Assembly: GCF_042643265.1 (NCBI RefSeq)
Contig: NZ_JBHRRZ010000015.1
Span: 62,001 to 126,000 of the forward strand
Direction: 5' to 3'
Source of the DNA: Virgibacillus_O sediminis
Lineage (GTDB): Bacteria; Bacillota; Bacilli; Bacillales; Amphibacillaceae
DNA length: 64,000 nucleotides
Position 1 is the first letter of the stretch. Each line of letters opens with the position of its first letter. Positions 25,047 through 34,556 of the stretch are shown piece after piece. The position numbers and the translations under genes are program-made. The notes beneath the pieces were generated by a model. The model did not search any database, was not told where the DNA came from, and saw only the letters and a program-made list of their open reading frames with translations.

Positions 25047-26819
25047 CTATTTTTCTACTTTCTGTTGCAGCTGGATTTTCAGTTCATCCAACTGGGCCTC
25101 TGAAACTTCCCCTGGGGCTTCTGTAAGTGGATCAGAAGCTGAAGCAGTTTTAGGGAAGAGAATAGTGTCCCTGAGATTATTACGGCCTGCCAGCAGCATA
25201 ATGATACGGTCCAATCCCAACGCTACACCACCATGTGGAGGTGCACCGTGTTCCAAAGCTTCCATGAGGAAACCAAACTGTTCCTTTACTTCCTCTTCCG
25301 TGAAGCCTAATGCCTTAAACATTTGTTCCTGCAAATGTTTTTGATGGATACGGATCGATCCCCCACCTAATTCATACCCATTCAGCACAAGGTCATATGC
25401 ATTTGCTCTTACAGCTGCAGGATTATCAGCTAACATATCCATATCCTCTTCCATTGGCGAAGTGAAAGGATGGTGGGCGGCAAAATATCTCCCAAGTTCT
25501 TCGTCATACTCCAAGAGCGGCCAGTCAGTTACCCAGAGGAAATTGAATGCTTTCTCGTCTATCAGTCCGAGCTCTTTTCCAAGCTTCAATCTTAGAGACC
25601 CAAGACTGTCATAGACGACCTGCGTTTTATCGGCAACAAACAGCAATAAATCACCACTTTGCGCCTCTGCTCTGTCAAGTATGCCCGACTTTTCCTCTGT
25701 CGACAGAAACTTGGCAATTGGGCCTTTAATGTCTTCTCCTTCAACCTTCAACCACGCCAGGCCTTTTGCCCCGTAAACTTCCGCAAATTCTGCAAGTTTA
25801 TCTATATCCTTACGTGAATATTTATCGGCCTGTCCGCGAGCGTTCAGTAAAGCAACTTTGCCTCCGGAGTCAACCGCTCCTTTAAACACTTTAAAACCGG
25901 AATCTGCAACCACGTCTGAAACATGAACAAGCTCCATGCCAAACCGGGTATCTGGTTTATCTGATCCATAACGCTCCATTGCTTCATCATATGGCATCCT
26001 CTTAAGCGGCAGGGAAATATCAATCCCTTTCACTTCCTTTACCACATACTGCATCATCTTCTCTGTCATTTCCATGATTTCATCACTGGTCAAGAAGGAG
26101 GTCTCTATATCAACCTGGGTGAACTCAGGCTGCCGGTCAGCACGCAGATCTTCATCCCGGAAACACCGTGCTATCTGATAGTACTTTTCAAACCCGCCCA
26201 TCATGATTAGCTGCTTGAAAAGCTGAGGAGATTGAGGTAATGCATAAAATTCGCCTGGGTGTACCCTGCTGGGAACCAAATAATCCCTCGCCCCCTCTGG
26301 GGTGCTTTTCGTAAGGATCGGTGTCTCCATTTCTAAAAAGCCATCTTTGTTCAGATAATCCCTGATTGCTTGAGTTGTACGATGGCGTAGTTTAAATGTT
26401 TCCTGTAATTCTTTTCTTCTGAGATCTATATAACGGTATTTGAGACGGAGATCTTCGGCTACATCTGTTTCATCCTTGATGGGGAACGGCGGTGTCTTTG
26501 AAATATTGAGAATGTTGATATCTGACACAACAACCTCGATGTTTCCCGTCTCCAGTAGAGGGTTGATCGTCGATTCTTCTCGCTGGACCACTGTCCCTCT
26601 AACCTCCAGGACATATTCCGTACGTATTGTCTCGGCAACCTTTAATGCTTCAAGGGAACTTTCCGGATTAAATACAATTTGCACGATGCCCGACCTGTCC
26701 CTCAAATCGATGAAAATCAATCCGCCTAAATCCCTGCGTGTCTGTACCCAGCCCTTTAGTAAAACCTGCTGGTCTATATGTGTCTGCCGGAGAGTGCCGG
26801 CCATAACCCGATTACTCAC
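25047..26819 (-). CDS. aspS: Aspartyl-tRNA synthetase
   Basis: Class IIb synthetase charging tRNA-Asp. The 590 residues show an N-terminal OB-fold anticodon-binding domain (1-105), class II motif 2 (CFRDEDLRADRQPEFTQVD), the bacterial GAD insertion domain (about 300-410), and motif 3 (GVALGLDRIIMLLAG, around 530-545). It overlaps hisS by eight bases, so both enzymes come from one transcript controlled by the T-box before hisS. Confidence 0.97.
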   Translation of the reverse strand: MSNRVMAGTLRQTHIDQQVLLKGWVQTRRDLGGLIFIDLRDRSGIVQIVFNPESSLEALKVAETIRTEYVLEVRGTVVQREESTINPLLETGNIEVVVSDINILNISKTPPFPIKDETDVAEDLRLKYRYIDLRRKELQETFKLRHRTTQAIRDYLNKDGFLEMETPILTKSTPEGARDYLVPSRVHPGEFYALPQSPQLFKQLIMMGGFEKYYQIARCFRDEDLRADRQPEFTQVDIETSFLTSDEIMEMTEKMMQYVVKEVKGIDISLPLKRMPYDEAMERYGSDKPDTRFGMELVHVSDVVADSGFKVFKGAVDSGGKVALLNARGQADKYSRKDIDKLAEFAEVYGAKGLAWLKVEGEDIKGPIAKFLSTEEKSGILDRAEAQSGDLLLFVADKTQVVYDSLGSLRLKLGKELGLIDEKAFNFLWVTDWPLLEYDEELGRYFAAHHPFTSPMEEDMDMLADNPAAVRANAYDLVLNGYELGGGSIRIHQKHLQEQMFKALGFTEEEVKEQFGFLMEALEHGAPPHGGVALGLDRIIMLLAGRNNLRDTILFPKTASASDPLTEAPGEVSEAQLDELKIQLQQKVEK

Positions 26820-28101
26820 TGATATTTCCTCCTTTAAGTATCTTCTGTAGGCGCCCGGTAAGCTCGGTTAGCGGTAATTCAGCCTGCTCACCAGTTTCCA
26901 TCGATTTAACATTAATAACACCTTTTTGCAATTCATCTTCTCCTAGCACAAGCACAAACTTGGCTGCATTGCGGTCTGCCGCTTTAAATTGCGCCTTCAT
27001 TTTCCGTTTCTGATAGTCTTTATCAATCTGGATCCCGCTGTTCCTAAGTTCATGCAGTATCCGTACTGATTCTTTTTCAGCTTCTGCACCAACTGCTACT
27101 AGGAAGCAGTCTAATTGATGATCAATTGGCATTTCTATATTCTCAGCCTCCAATGCCATCAGCAGCCGCTCCAAGCCCATACCAAAGCCTATTCCGGGTG
27201 TTGACGGGCCATCCAGCTCTTCGACAAGCCCATTATATCTGCCCCCGCCGGCAAGGGTAGTGATTGCACCGAAACCTTCAGCTTCACTCATTATTTCAAA
27301 TGCAGTGTGGTTATAATAGTCCAATCCTCGGACAAGATTTTTATCTACTTCATACTCAATCCCCATCGCTGTTAAATATGATTTAACCTGATTGAAATAA
27401 TCCTCTGATTCCCTGTTCAGATAATCCAGGATAGATGGTGCTGTTGCCATTGCCGGATGATCGCGGTCCTTCTTGCAGTCGAGAACTCTTAGAGGGTTCT
27501 TTTCCAGCCGGCTCTGACAATCCCCGCAAAGTTCCTCTTTATGTGGGGTGAAGTGCTCTACAAGCGCTCTGCGGTGATTTTCCCGACTTTCTTTATCTCC
27601 AAGTGAATTTATCACCAATTTCAATGACTTCAGTCCTAGACTCTGATAGCAGCTCATCGCCAAATCAATAACTTCTGCATCTACTGCAGGGTCGTCGCTG
27701 CCAAGCACTTCTACACCAAATTGATTCAACTGGCGCATTCTGCCTTTCTGGGGGCGCTCATACCGGAACATTTGTGCAAAGTAATATAGTTTCACTGGCT
27801 GATTAGGGTTGCCGAATAATTTGTTCTGTACAAACGCTCGAACTACCGACGCAGTACCCTCCGGCCTAAGGGTAAGGCTTCTCCCCCCCCTGTCTTCAAA
27901 TGTATACATCTCTTTTTGTACAATATCGGTAGTATCACCAACTCCCCGCTGAAACACTTCTGTATGTTCAAAGAGAGGAGTGCGTATTTCATTGAAATGA
28001 TACCGGTCGCACACTTCTTTTATTTTAGATTCGACGAACTGCCATTTTTCGGCATCCCCTGGTAATATGTCCACGGTGCCTCGTGGTGCTTTTATCGCCA
28101 T
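26812..28101 (-). CDS. hisS: Histidyl-tRNA synthetase
   Basis: Class IIa synthetase charging tRNA-His. The 429 residues contain motif 2 (LTLRPEGTASVVRAF and the MFRYERPQKGRMRQLNQF loop), the histidine-specific VRGLDYYNHTAFE segment, motif 3 (GIGFGMGLERLLMAL) and a C-terminal anticodon-binding domain (about 325-429). It is the first gene of hisS-aspS and follows a T-box leader of about 300 bases whose specifier reads Asp, not His. Confidence 0.97.
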   Translation of the reverse strand: MAIKAPRGTVDILPGDAEKWQFVESKIKEVCDRYHFNEIRTPLFEHTEVFQRGVGDTTDIVQKEMYTFEDRGGRSLTLRPEGTASVVRAFVQNKLFGNPNQPVKLYYFAQMFRYERPQKGRMRQLNQFGVEVLGSDDPAVDAEVIDLAMSCYQSLGLKSLKLVINSLGDKESRENHRRALVEHFTPHKEELCGDCQSRLEKNPLRVLDCKKDRDHPAMATAPSILDYLNRESEDYFNQVKSYLTAMGIEYEVDKNLVRGLDYYNHTAFEIMSEAEGFGAITTLAGGGRYNGLVEELDGPSTPGIGFGMGLERLLMALEAENIEMPIDHQLDCFLVAVGAEAEKESVRILHELRNSGIQIDKDYQKRKMKAQFKAADRNAAKFVLVLGEDELQKGVINVKSMETGEQAELPLTELTGRLQKILKGGNISE

Positions 28102-28124
28102 TCTTCCTACCTCCTGATTCTCTA

Positions 28125-28407
28125 GTGAATATAAAAAACTCTCGTCCCTTTAATATAAAAGGGACGAGAGTTAACCCGCGTTGCCACCCTAGTTGATGCT
28201 GCATCAGCATCCGCTCGTTCACAGTTAACGCCTGCAAAACGTCCATATTTACTAAAGGTTCAATATGGATCCTCCGGAATGTCTTTCATCAAGCCCGCTG
28301 CAGAAATGCTTCCAGCCTCTGGCATTTCCTCTCTTATCAGGGGATATTGACTACTCTTTCCTTCATTGGTGTTCGTTTTATATATTATCTAAAAGTAGCT
28401 TGGAATG
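28125..28407 (-). promoter_or_regulatory. T-box riboswitch, aspartate specifier (GAC), before hisS-aspS
   Basis: The minus strand has the T-box AGGGTGGCAACGCGG (28191-28177) and a terminator (ACTCTCGTCCCTTT paired with AAAGGGACGAGAGT, then TTTTTT). Stem I shows the AGTA loop-E half, AGAGAGG, a GGCTGG distal motif, and GAAA-GAC-ATTCC, where GAC (28283-28281) sits exactly in the specifier position. The transcript of both synthetases should therefore respond to uncharged tRNA-Asp. Confidence 0.92.
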
Positions 28408-28413
28408 ACTATT

Positions 28414-28442
28414 ATGTTAATCTTTACCTGATGGAATGTCAA
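28414..28442 (-). promoter_or_regulatory. Candidate SigA promoter of the hisS-aspS leader
   Basis: TTGACA (28442-28437) and TAACAT (28419-28414) with a 17-base spacer on the minus strand. The -35 box contains the stop codon of the upstream 57-codon gene. Confidence 0.6.
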
Positions 28443-28612
28443 GAGCGACTTATCTTTTTCTTCAGCTTGTGCACTTCGCCCAACGATATACCAAACTCTT
28501 CAGCAATTTCCATATGATTTGCATAATTCTCCAATTCCATGAATCGGTGAAAATTAATCCCGGCTACATCCGCACCATGTATGGTAGTTCCATGTTTTTC
28601 ATTTATTCTCAC
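28439..28612 (-). CDS. yrzK: Small YrzK-like protein with helix-turn-helix-like tail
   Basis: 57-residue gene starting with GTG at 28612 behind a strong GGAGGGGA site. The C-terminal half (ANHMEIAEEFGISLGEVHKL) looks like a helix-turn-helix of the sigma region 4 type, which is why such proteins are sometimes labelled sigma-70-like. In B. subtilis yrzK occupies the same place next to hisS; the symbol rests on position and general resemblance. The stop codon lies within the -35 box of the hisS promoter. The molecular role is unknown. Confidence 0.68.
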   Translation of the reverse strand: MRINEKHGTTIHGADVAGINFHRFMELENYANHMEIAEEFGISLGEVHKLKKKISRS

Positions 28613-28820
28613 CGGAAATCCCCTCCATTGTCGTTTTTTTTATCTTTGCCTACAACCCGGCATTTTATAATTACGACTGAAAAGAGTTCCGGCGGATCGA
28701 TTACCGAGAAGGATTAGAATCCAGTTTCCAGCAAGCTGGACAGATGCTATAGAAAGGCATACCCGGCAACCCTGCAAAGCCGGTTTTAAAAGAAGCGCAT
28801 CAAGACACTCTGCCCGTCAC

Positions 28821-29270
28821 CTAGCGTTGCTCCTTACTGTCCAGTATCAATGTTACCGGTCCATTATTTGTCAGCTGAACATCCATCATTGCCCCAAACT
28901 CTCCTGTTTCTACGTCGATATTCTCATCGCGGACAAATTCGTTGAACCTCTCATATAAATCATTCGCCATCTCCGGCTTGGCAGCCTGCATAAAGTTCGG
29001 CCTTCTGCCTTTTCTGGCATCCCCATAAAGGGTGAATTGGGAAATGGATAAAATACTTCCTGAGACATCTTTCAGGGACAGATTCATTTTTCCAGAATCA
29101 TCTTCAAAAATTCTCAGATTGACTGCCTTATTGGCCAGATACTTCGCGTCCTCCAGAGTATCATCGTGGGTGACGCCAAGAAGGATGACCAGTCCGGCCC
29201 CGATTTCCCCCACTTTCCTATTTTCTACAGAAACACTTGCATTCGTTGCACGCTGTATAACTGCCTTCAT
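28821..29270 (-). CDS. dtd: D-aminoacyl-tRNA deacylase
   Basis: Removes D-amino acids (and glycine from tRNA-Ala) from mischarged tRNAs. From the ATG at 29270, preceded by AAAGGAG, the protein has 149 residues, the family length. It begins MKAVIQRATNASVSV and has both signature motifs: SQFTLYGD (around 78-85) and the Gly-cisPro motif NNGPVT (around 136-141). The open frame to 29297 has no ribosome site. It follows rel by 37 bases and is probably co-transcribed. The 28613-28820 stretch downstream shows no gene I can support. Confidence 0.94.
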   Translation of the reverse strand: MKAVIQRATNASVSVENRKVGEIGAGLVILLGVTHDDTLEDAKYLANKAVNLRIFEDDSGKMNLSLKDVSGSILSISQFTLYGDARKGRRPNFMQAAKPEMANDLYERFNEFVRDENIDVETGEFGAMMDVQLTNNGPVTLILDSKEQR

Positions 29271-29307
29271 TACCGCTGCTCCTTTACTTCTATGCATGAT
29301 TCTCTAG

Positions 29308-31509
29308 CTAATGAATAGTTCTTGTTACGGTATATACGTCCTTTATCTGCTTAATACGTTCCACAATCTTTCTTAGATGGCTTGTATTATGAATCAGAAT
29401 GGTGATCTGGATGATTGCCATCTTATTGCGGTCAGACCTGCCGTTAACATGAGTGATATTGGTCTTCGTCTCATTTACTGCTTGAAGGACTTCGTTTAAT
29501 AATCCGCGCCGGTCATAGCCCGATATCTCCAAATCAACATGATATTGTTTCTTCTCCGGCTGTGCTCCTTCCCATTCTACGTGCATATAGCGTTGCTTCG
29601 CTTCCTCCGTCTGTACATTAGGACAGTCAGCGCGGTGTACAGATACACCTCTTCCCTTTGTAATATAACCGACAATGGCATCACCTGGCACAGGGTTGCA
29701 GCATTTGGCCAAACGGACGAGCAGGTTGTCCACTCCTTCCACTCGGACCCCCGAATCTCCTTTTGGTGCTTTCTTCTTCTTGAAATCTGTATTGACTTCT
29801 TCAATTGTCTGGGCCAGGTCCTGTTCTTTCTGCCGTGTCGCCCTTATTTTGTCTGTCAACCTGGTTGCAATCACTGCAGCTGTTATTCCTTGGTAACCTA
29901 CCGCCGCGTACATGTCATCCTCATTTGAGAAATTAAACTTCTCACAGACGCGGTCAATATTTTCCTGTGTCAGTACATCTTTAGGATGGAAGGAGAGTTC
30001 TTGAATCTCATGTTCTACAGCTTCCTTCCCTTTTAGAATATTTTCTTCCCGCTTCTGTTTCTTGAAGAATTGCTTGATTTTGTTCTTCGCCTGAGAAGTT
30101 TGAGTAATCTTCAGCCAATCCTGAGACGGACCATATGAATGCTTGGAAGTCATGACCTCGACAATATCGCCATTTTTCAACTTATAGTCCAGCGGCTCCA
30201 TCTTCCCGTTCACTTTCGCACCAATTGTCTTGTTACCTATTTCTGTATGGATTTTATAGGCAAAGTCAAGAGGGATTGAACCGGAAGGCAGTTCAATGAC
30301 ATCTCCTTTTGGTGTGAACACATAGACCATATCGGAGAAAAGGTCAACTTTCAATGATTCCATGAACTCCTCAGCATCATTTGTTTCTGACTGCCATTCA
30401 AGAATTTCCCTGAACCATGTCAGTTTTTCCTCAAATGATTTTTTCCCATTGCTTAACTGTCTGCCTTCTTTATAAGCCCAGTGTGCAGCTATTCCGTATT
30501 CTGCAATCTCATGCATTTCCTTTGTGCGAATCTGTACTTCCAATGGGTCGCCTTTGGGGCCGATGACCGTGGTATGGAGGGATTGGTAAAGATTTTGCTT
30601 TGGCATTGCTATATAATCCTTGAATCGCCCTGGCATAGGCTTCCAGCATGTATGGATGATCCCGAGTACTGCATAGCAGTCCTTGATGCTGTCTACGATT
30701 ATTCTGACTGCGAGAAGGTCATAAATTTCATTAAACTGTTTATTTTGCTTCACCATTTTTTGATAGATACTGTAAAGATGCTTCGGCCTGCCGGACATAT
30801 CGGCCTCAATGTTAAGATCCTTGAGCTGGGTGTCGACTTCTTTCATGACTCCTTCAATATAGGACTCCCGCTGTTCTCTTTTTTGTTTCATCAATTGTAC
30901 AATTCTGTAATATTGCTGCGGATTCAAATATCTAAGGGCAGTATCTTCCAATTCCCATTTGATGGTTGAAATCCCCAGCCGATGGGCAAGTGGTGCAAAA
31001 ATCTCCAAGGTTTCATTTGAAATCCTTCTCTGCTTCTCCGGTTTCAGATGTTTCAACGTCCGCATATTATGCAAGCGGTCCGCAAGCTTGATCAATATGA
31101 CACGAATATCCTTGGCCATCGCTACAAACATCTTACGGTGATTCTCCGCCTGAATCGCTTCACGGGATTTGTATTTAATTTTCCCCAGCTTGGTTACTCC
31201 ATCCACCAGCATGGCAACTTCCTCGTTAAACTCTTCTTCAAGCATAGTAAAGGTGACACTGGTGTCTTCTAAGACATCGTGCAGCAGTCCTCCGGCAATT
31301 GTTTCTGCATCCATCTCCAGATCCACAAGAATTCCTGCAACCTGTACCGGATGGATGATATACGGCTCCCCGGATTTACGGTACTGCTCTTTATGCGCCT
31401 CCGCTGCGTAGTCATAGGCACGTTCAATCAGACGTGTTTCCTCCTTGCCCAGGAATTCCCCAGCCCGGCCAATAACTTCTTCTATTGTTAAAATATTATC
31501 TTTTGCCAT
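29308..31509 (-). CDS. relA: Bifunctional (p)ppGpp synthetase/hydrolase Rel
   Basis: Long RelA/SpoT homologue that makes and degrades the stringent-response alarmone. The 733 residues contain the hydrolase HD domain (GGLLHDVLEDT, with HD around residues 77-78), the synthetase domain (VRIIVDSIKDCYAVLGIIH, YIAMPKQNLYQSLHTTV), TGS (VFTPKGDVIELPSGS), a helical/zinc-finger region with CCNPVPGD, and a C-terminal ACT domain. Both catalytic domains look intact. It sits between apt and dtd, as in B. subtilis. Confidence 0.97.
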   Translation of the reverse strand: MAKDNILTIEEVIGRAGEFLGKEETRLIERAYDYAAEAHKEQYRKSGEPYIIHPVQVAGILVDLEMDAETIAGGLLHDVLEDTSVTFTMLEEEFNEEVAMLVDGVTKLGKIKYKSREAIQAENHRKMFVAMAKDIRVILIKLADRLHNMRTLKHLKPEKQRRISNETLEIFAPLAHRLGISTIKWELEDTALRYLNPQQYYRIVQLMKQKREQRESYIEGVMKEVDTQLKDLNIEADMSGRPKHLYSIYQKMVKQNKQFNEIYDLLAVRIIVDSIKDCYAVLGIIHTCWKPMPGRFKDYIAMPKQNLYQSLHTTVIGPKGDPLEVQIRTKEMHEIAEYGIAAHWAYKEGRQLSNGKKSFEEKLTWFREILEWQSETNDAEEFMESLKVDLFSDMVYVFTPKGDVIELPSGSIPLDFAYKIHTEIGNKTIGAKVNGKMEPLDYKLKNGDIVEVMTSKHSYGPSQDWLKITQTSQAKNKIKQFFKKQKREENILKGKEAVEHEIQELSFHPKDVLTQENIDRVCEKFNFSNEDDMYAAVGYQGITAAVIATRLTDKIRATRQKEQDLAQTIEEVNTDFKKKKAPKGDSGVRVEGVDNLLVRLAKCCNPVPGDAIVGYITKGRGVSVHRADCPNVQTEEAKQRYMHVEWEGAQPEKKQYHVDLEISGYDRRGLLNEVLQAVNETKTNITHVNGRSDRNKMAIIQITILIHNTSHLRKIVERIKQIKDVYTVTRTIH

Positions 31510-31629
31510 TTAATCACCTTATTCGCTGTCTGAATATATTCAGGTATATACTTCCTAATACTATCAAAAAACATGGGAGAAATGTATGAAAAAGCATTGA
31601 AAGTTTGACAAATTGTACAATTAATCGAC

Positions 31630-31665
31630 AAAAGGCCTGGAAATGCCAAGAGCATTACCAGACCT
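31630..31665 (-). terminator. Terminator-like hairpin after apt
   Basis: On the minus strand AGGTCTGGTAATGC and GGCATTTCCAGGCCT form a long stem with a short loop, followed by only TTTTGT. It probably reduces read-through from apt into rel. Confidence 0.65.
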
Positions 31666-31677
31666 CTGTTTTTATTT

Positions 31678-32190
31678 TTAATAGCTCATTAGTTTTAATA
31701 CATCGTATCCTTCAAGTTTCTCCATACCATTCAAGTAGCTCAATTCAATGATGAATGCGCAACCGGCAACAACGCCACCAAGTTCCTCAACCAGCTTGAT
31801 GGTCGCCTCAATGGTACCGCCTGTTGCAAGCAAGTCATCAGTAATAAGCACACGCTGCCCAGGCTTAATTGCATCCTTATGAATAGTAAGTACGTTGTTT
31901 CCATATTCCAGCCCGTAATCCGTTTTTATGACTTCCCGTGGCAATTTACCTTCCTTCCGGACAGGTGCGAAACCAACTCCCAGCGAATATGATACAGGGC
32001 ATCCAATGATAAACCCGCGTGCTTCCGGCCCTACTACAATATCAATATCTTTTTCCCGGGAATATTCTACAATCTCATCAACAGCCGATTTAAATGCCTC
32101 TCCGTCGGCCATCAATGGAGTTATATCCTTAAATTTGATTCCTTCTTTTGGCCAGTCTTCCACAATCTTCACATATTTTTTATAATCCAT
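31678..32190 (-). CDS. apt: Adenine phosphoribosyltransferase
   Basis: Salvages adenine to AMP using PRPP. The 170 residues from the ATG at 32190 begin MDYKKYVKIVEDWPKEGI and carry the PRPP loop VLITDDLLATGGT (around 119-131) and GPEARGF. The open frame extends to 32238 inside recJ, but the shorter start matches family length and overlaps the recJ end by 11 bases, implying coupled translation. The adenine released by MtnN (6310-7005) would be a substrate. Confidence 0.95.
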   Translation of the reverse strand: MDYKKYVKIVEDWPKEGIKFKDITPLMADGEAFKSAVDEIVEYSREKDIDIVVGPEARGFIIGCPVSYSLGVGFAPVRKEGKLPREVIKTDYGLEYGNNVLTIHKDAIKPGQRVLITDDLLATGGTIEATIKLVEELGGVVAGCAFIIELSYLNGMEKLEGYDVLKLMSY

Positions 32191-34495
32191 AAGTCTGTTC
32201 CTCCTTAGGTCTTCCCACGTCATCCATACAATGTTCAAACCATCTTTTCAAGTCCTCAAGATTTGAGTAATATAGGATCTTCTCTATATTGCTGCGTTCC
32301 AGCCTGTTCTGATAGGCAGAAGATTCCTTTAGATCTTTCTTTTCGGGGTTAGGCACCGCTTCAATCAGTCCTTTTTCCATTTTAACAAACCCCAGCTCAA
32401 AAAACACTTTTGACATAAACAGTATACGTTCTTTGGTCCAGCTTTTTACTCGAGTTATGGCAGGGATGTCATCCTCCAGATGAATGATCTTCTTTTTGAG
32501 GATGAGACCATAAAACCATTTAAAATCTTCGCGTGTAGGAAAGGATGAGAGATACATGCTGTCTTCTATGTGATAGCAAGCATAAATATCATCCGGCTTT
32601 ACCGTACGGACAATTTCTTTCAGTTGTTCCAAATTTTCCGGGAGCTGGAAGATATACAGGACGTCTGCATCCGGAAGTTCATCCATGTTCGCTTGGTAAG
32701 TAATTTCTTCAACTTCTGGGGGCAGAAGGCTTCCACTCGTTCCAACAGCCAGATTCTTTCTGTCCTCCATGAATGGAAGCATTTCCTTCCTTCGTTTCCC
32801 ACGATAATCAAATAATTGCCTTTCCTCAATCTTCATATCCCTCATAACTAGTTGGACCTTCCTGTTTCCGTTCCACTCGTTGATGCCAAGTTCCCCTGCA
32901 ACGGTTACTGGTGTGCCCGGTGATATGTGAGGAAATAGGTTTCCCATGCCAAACCCTATGGTTTCCAATAGATATTTTTCCCTTTTAAATTGGAGCTTAA
33001 GATGGTCTTTTCCGCCCCCAATCTGCCTTGCATCTGCTGGTACTTCTTTTATTTGGAAGACAGGTTTGGGGTTTTTCATTCCAAATGGGGCCAGCCTTGA
33101 TACTTCAGTTACCAATTCTTCACTGATCTCGGGTAATGTCAGTTCCCGGCTGATCTCAATTTCCTGTTTAAAGTCGTCTTCAGTAAGCTGTTCGGCAATC
33201 AGCCTGTCCAGCTCCTTTCGAATAATTGGCAGATTCTCTGTTGGTAGTGTCATCCCGGCAGCCTGGGCATGACCACCGAAGTGGGTGAAATATCCCCTGA
33301 TTTCCATGCAATTTTTAAACAAATCAAAAGCTGGAATACTCCTTGCCGACCCCTTGACTTCGCCAGTTTCTGGTTTGACAGCAAGGACAATAGCAGGACG
33401 GTCAAACTTTCGGACAAGCTTCGAAGCCACAATACCAAGAACTCCCTCATTCCATCCTTCTTTTGCTACAACAAGGACGCCGCTATTTCGATCTGCCATC
33501 TTTTCTGCTTCTTTAGCAATCTTATTCACTATTTTTTGCCTTTCCTGGTTTATCTGGTCAATTTCTTCTGCTATCTTGGCAGCTTCTAGATCGTCTTCTG
33601 TCATCAAAAGCTGTACCGCAAGATCTGCATTCTGCAGCCTGCCTACTGCATTAACCCGTGGTGCAATCAAAAATCCCACATCTTCCTCGGTAACATTGCC
33701 TTCTATTTTGCAGACATGTTTCAATGCCCTGAGTCCCGGGTTCGACGTAACGGATAATTGACGCAGACCATGGTAAACGAGAATCCTATTCTCATTGACA
33801 AGCGGCACCAGGTCCGCTATGGTGCCAAGCGCCACAAACTCGAGCAGGTTTTCGGGGAAATAACCAAGCAGCTGTTCAGCAAATTTAAAGGCGACTCCAA
33901 CTCCTGCCAATTCCTGGAATGGATAGGAGGGAGAACACTTAGGGTGCAGGATGGCATATGCATCTGGAAGCTCAGCCTGCACTTCATGATGATCGGTAAC
34001 GATTAGATCTACTCCCAGTTGTTTCATTATTTCAGCTTCATGAACGCCTGCAATACCATTATCGACTGTTATAATTAGTTGGAATCCTTCTTTGTATGCT
34101 TCTTTAAATGCATTTTCATTCGGCCCATAACCTTCTGTAAAGCGGTTTGGTATATAGAAATCACAGTCAGCCCCTATTTCTCTCAATGCCTTTAGCATTA
34201 CCGCGGTGGAACTTACTCCATCCGCATCATAGTCACCGTATACCAGGATTCTTTCCTGATTTTCCACCGCACGGTAGACCCGGGCACATGCCTCTGTAAT
34301 GGAATCAAGGTCTGATGGGTTATGTAAATTCTTTACATCGGGCGACAAAAAAATTGCAGCTTCTTCCGCTGTGGTGATCCCTCTTTGAAGCAGCAATTCC
34401 CTGACAACGGGTGATATGTCCAATGTATCATCCATCCACAAATCCATATCGCCCTGAAGTTCTTTTATTTTCCAATTAGCCTTGCTTTGTAACAT
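32180..34495 (-). CDS. recJ: Single-stranded-DNA-specific exonuclease RecJ
   Basis: 5'-3' exonuclease of the DHH superfamily used in recombination and mismatch repair. The 771 residues contain the DHH core motifs (VYGDYDADGVSST around 80-92; IITVDNG; VTDHHE), the DHHA1 motif GGHAQAAGM (around 398-406), an OB-fold region, and the long C-terminal extension of Bacillus RecJ. It is followed with overlap by apt. Confidence 0.96.
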   Translation of the reverse strand: MLQSKANWKIKELQGDMDLWMDDTLDISPVVRELLLQRGITTAEEAAIFLSPDVKNLHNPSDLDSITEACARVYRAVENQERILVYGDYDADGVSSTAVMLKALREIGADCDFYIPNRFTEGYGPNENAFKEAYKEGFQLIITVDNGIAGVHEAEIMKQLGVDLIVTDHHEVQAELPDAYAILHPKCSPSYPFQELAGVGVAFKFAEQLLGYFPENLLEFVALGTIADLVPLVNENRILVYHGLRQLSVTSNPGLRALKHVCKIEGNVTEEDVGFLIAPRVNAVGRLQNADLAVQLLMTEDDLEAAKIAEEIDQINQERQKIVNKIAKEAEKMADRNSGVLVVAKEGWNEGVLGIVASKLVRKFDRPAIVLAVKPETGEVKGSARSIPAFDLFKNCMEIRGYFTHFGGHAQAAGMTLPTENLPIIRKELDRLIAEQLTEDDFKQEIEISRELTLPEISEELVTEVSRLAPFGMKNPKPVFQIKEVPADARQIGGGKDHLKLQFKREKYLLETIGFGMGNLFPHISPGTPVTVAGELGINEWNGNRKVQLVMRDMKIEERQLFDYRGKRRKEMLPFMEDRKNLAVGTSGSLLPPEVEEITYQANMDELPDADVLYIFQLPENLEQLKEIVRTVKPDDIYACYHIEDSMYLSSFPTREDFKWFYGLILKKKIIHLEDDIPAITRVKSWTKERILFMSKVFFELGFVKMEKGLIEAVPNPEKKDLKESSAYQNRLERSNIEKILYYSNLEDLKRWFEHCMDDVGRPKEEQTYGL

Positions 34496-34556
34496 AAGTT
34501 CACCCCTGACTTATCTATTATACACATAGTAAGCCAGGGGAACAATCAAGATTTAA

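Noticed and set aside
28281..28285. GACAT in the hisS T-box could be read as overlapping Asp (GAC) and His (CAT) specifiers.
   Set aside because: The bases after the specifier are AT in the Gly T-box of glyQS too, so CAT arises from the conserved context; only GAC is in the specifier frame.
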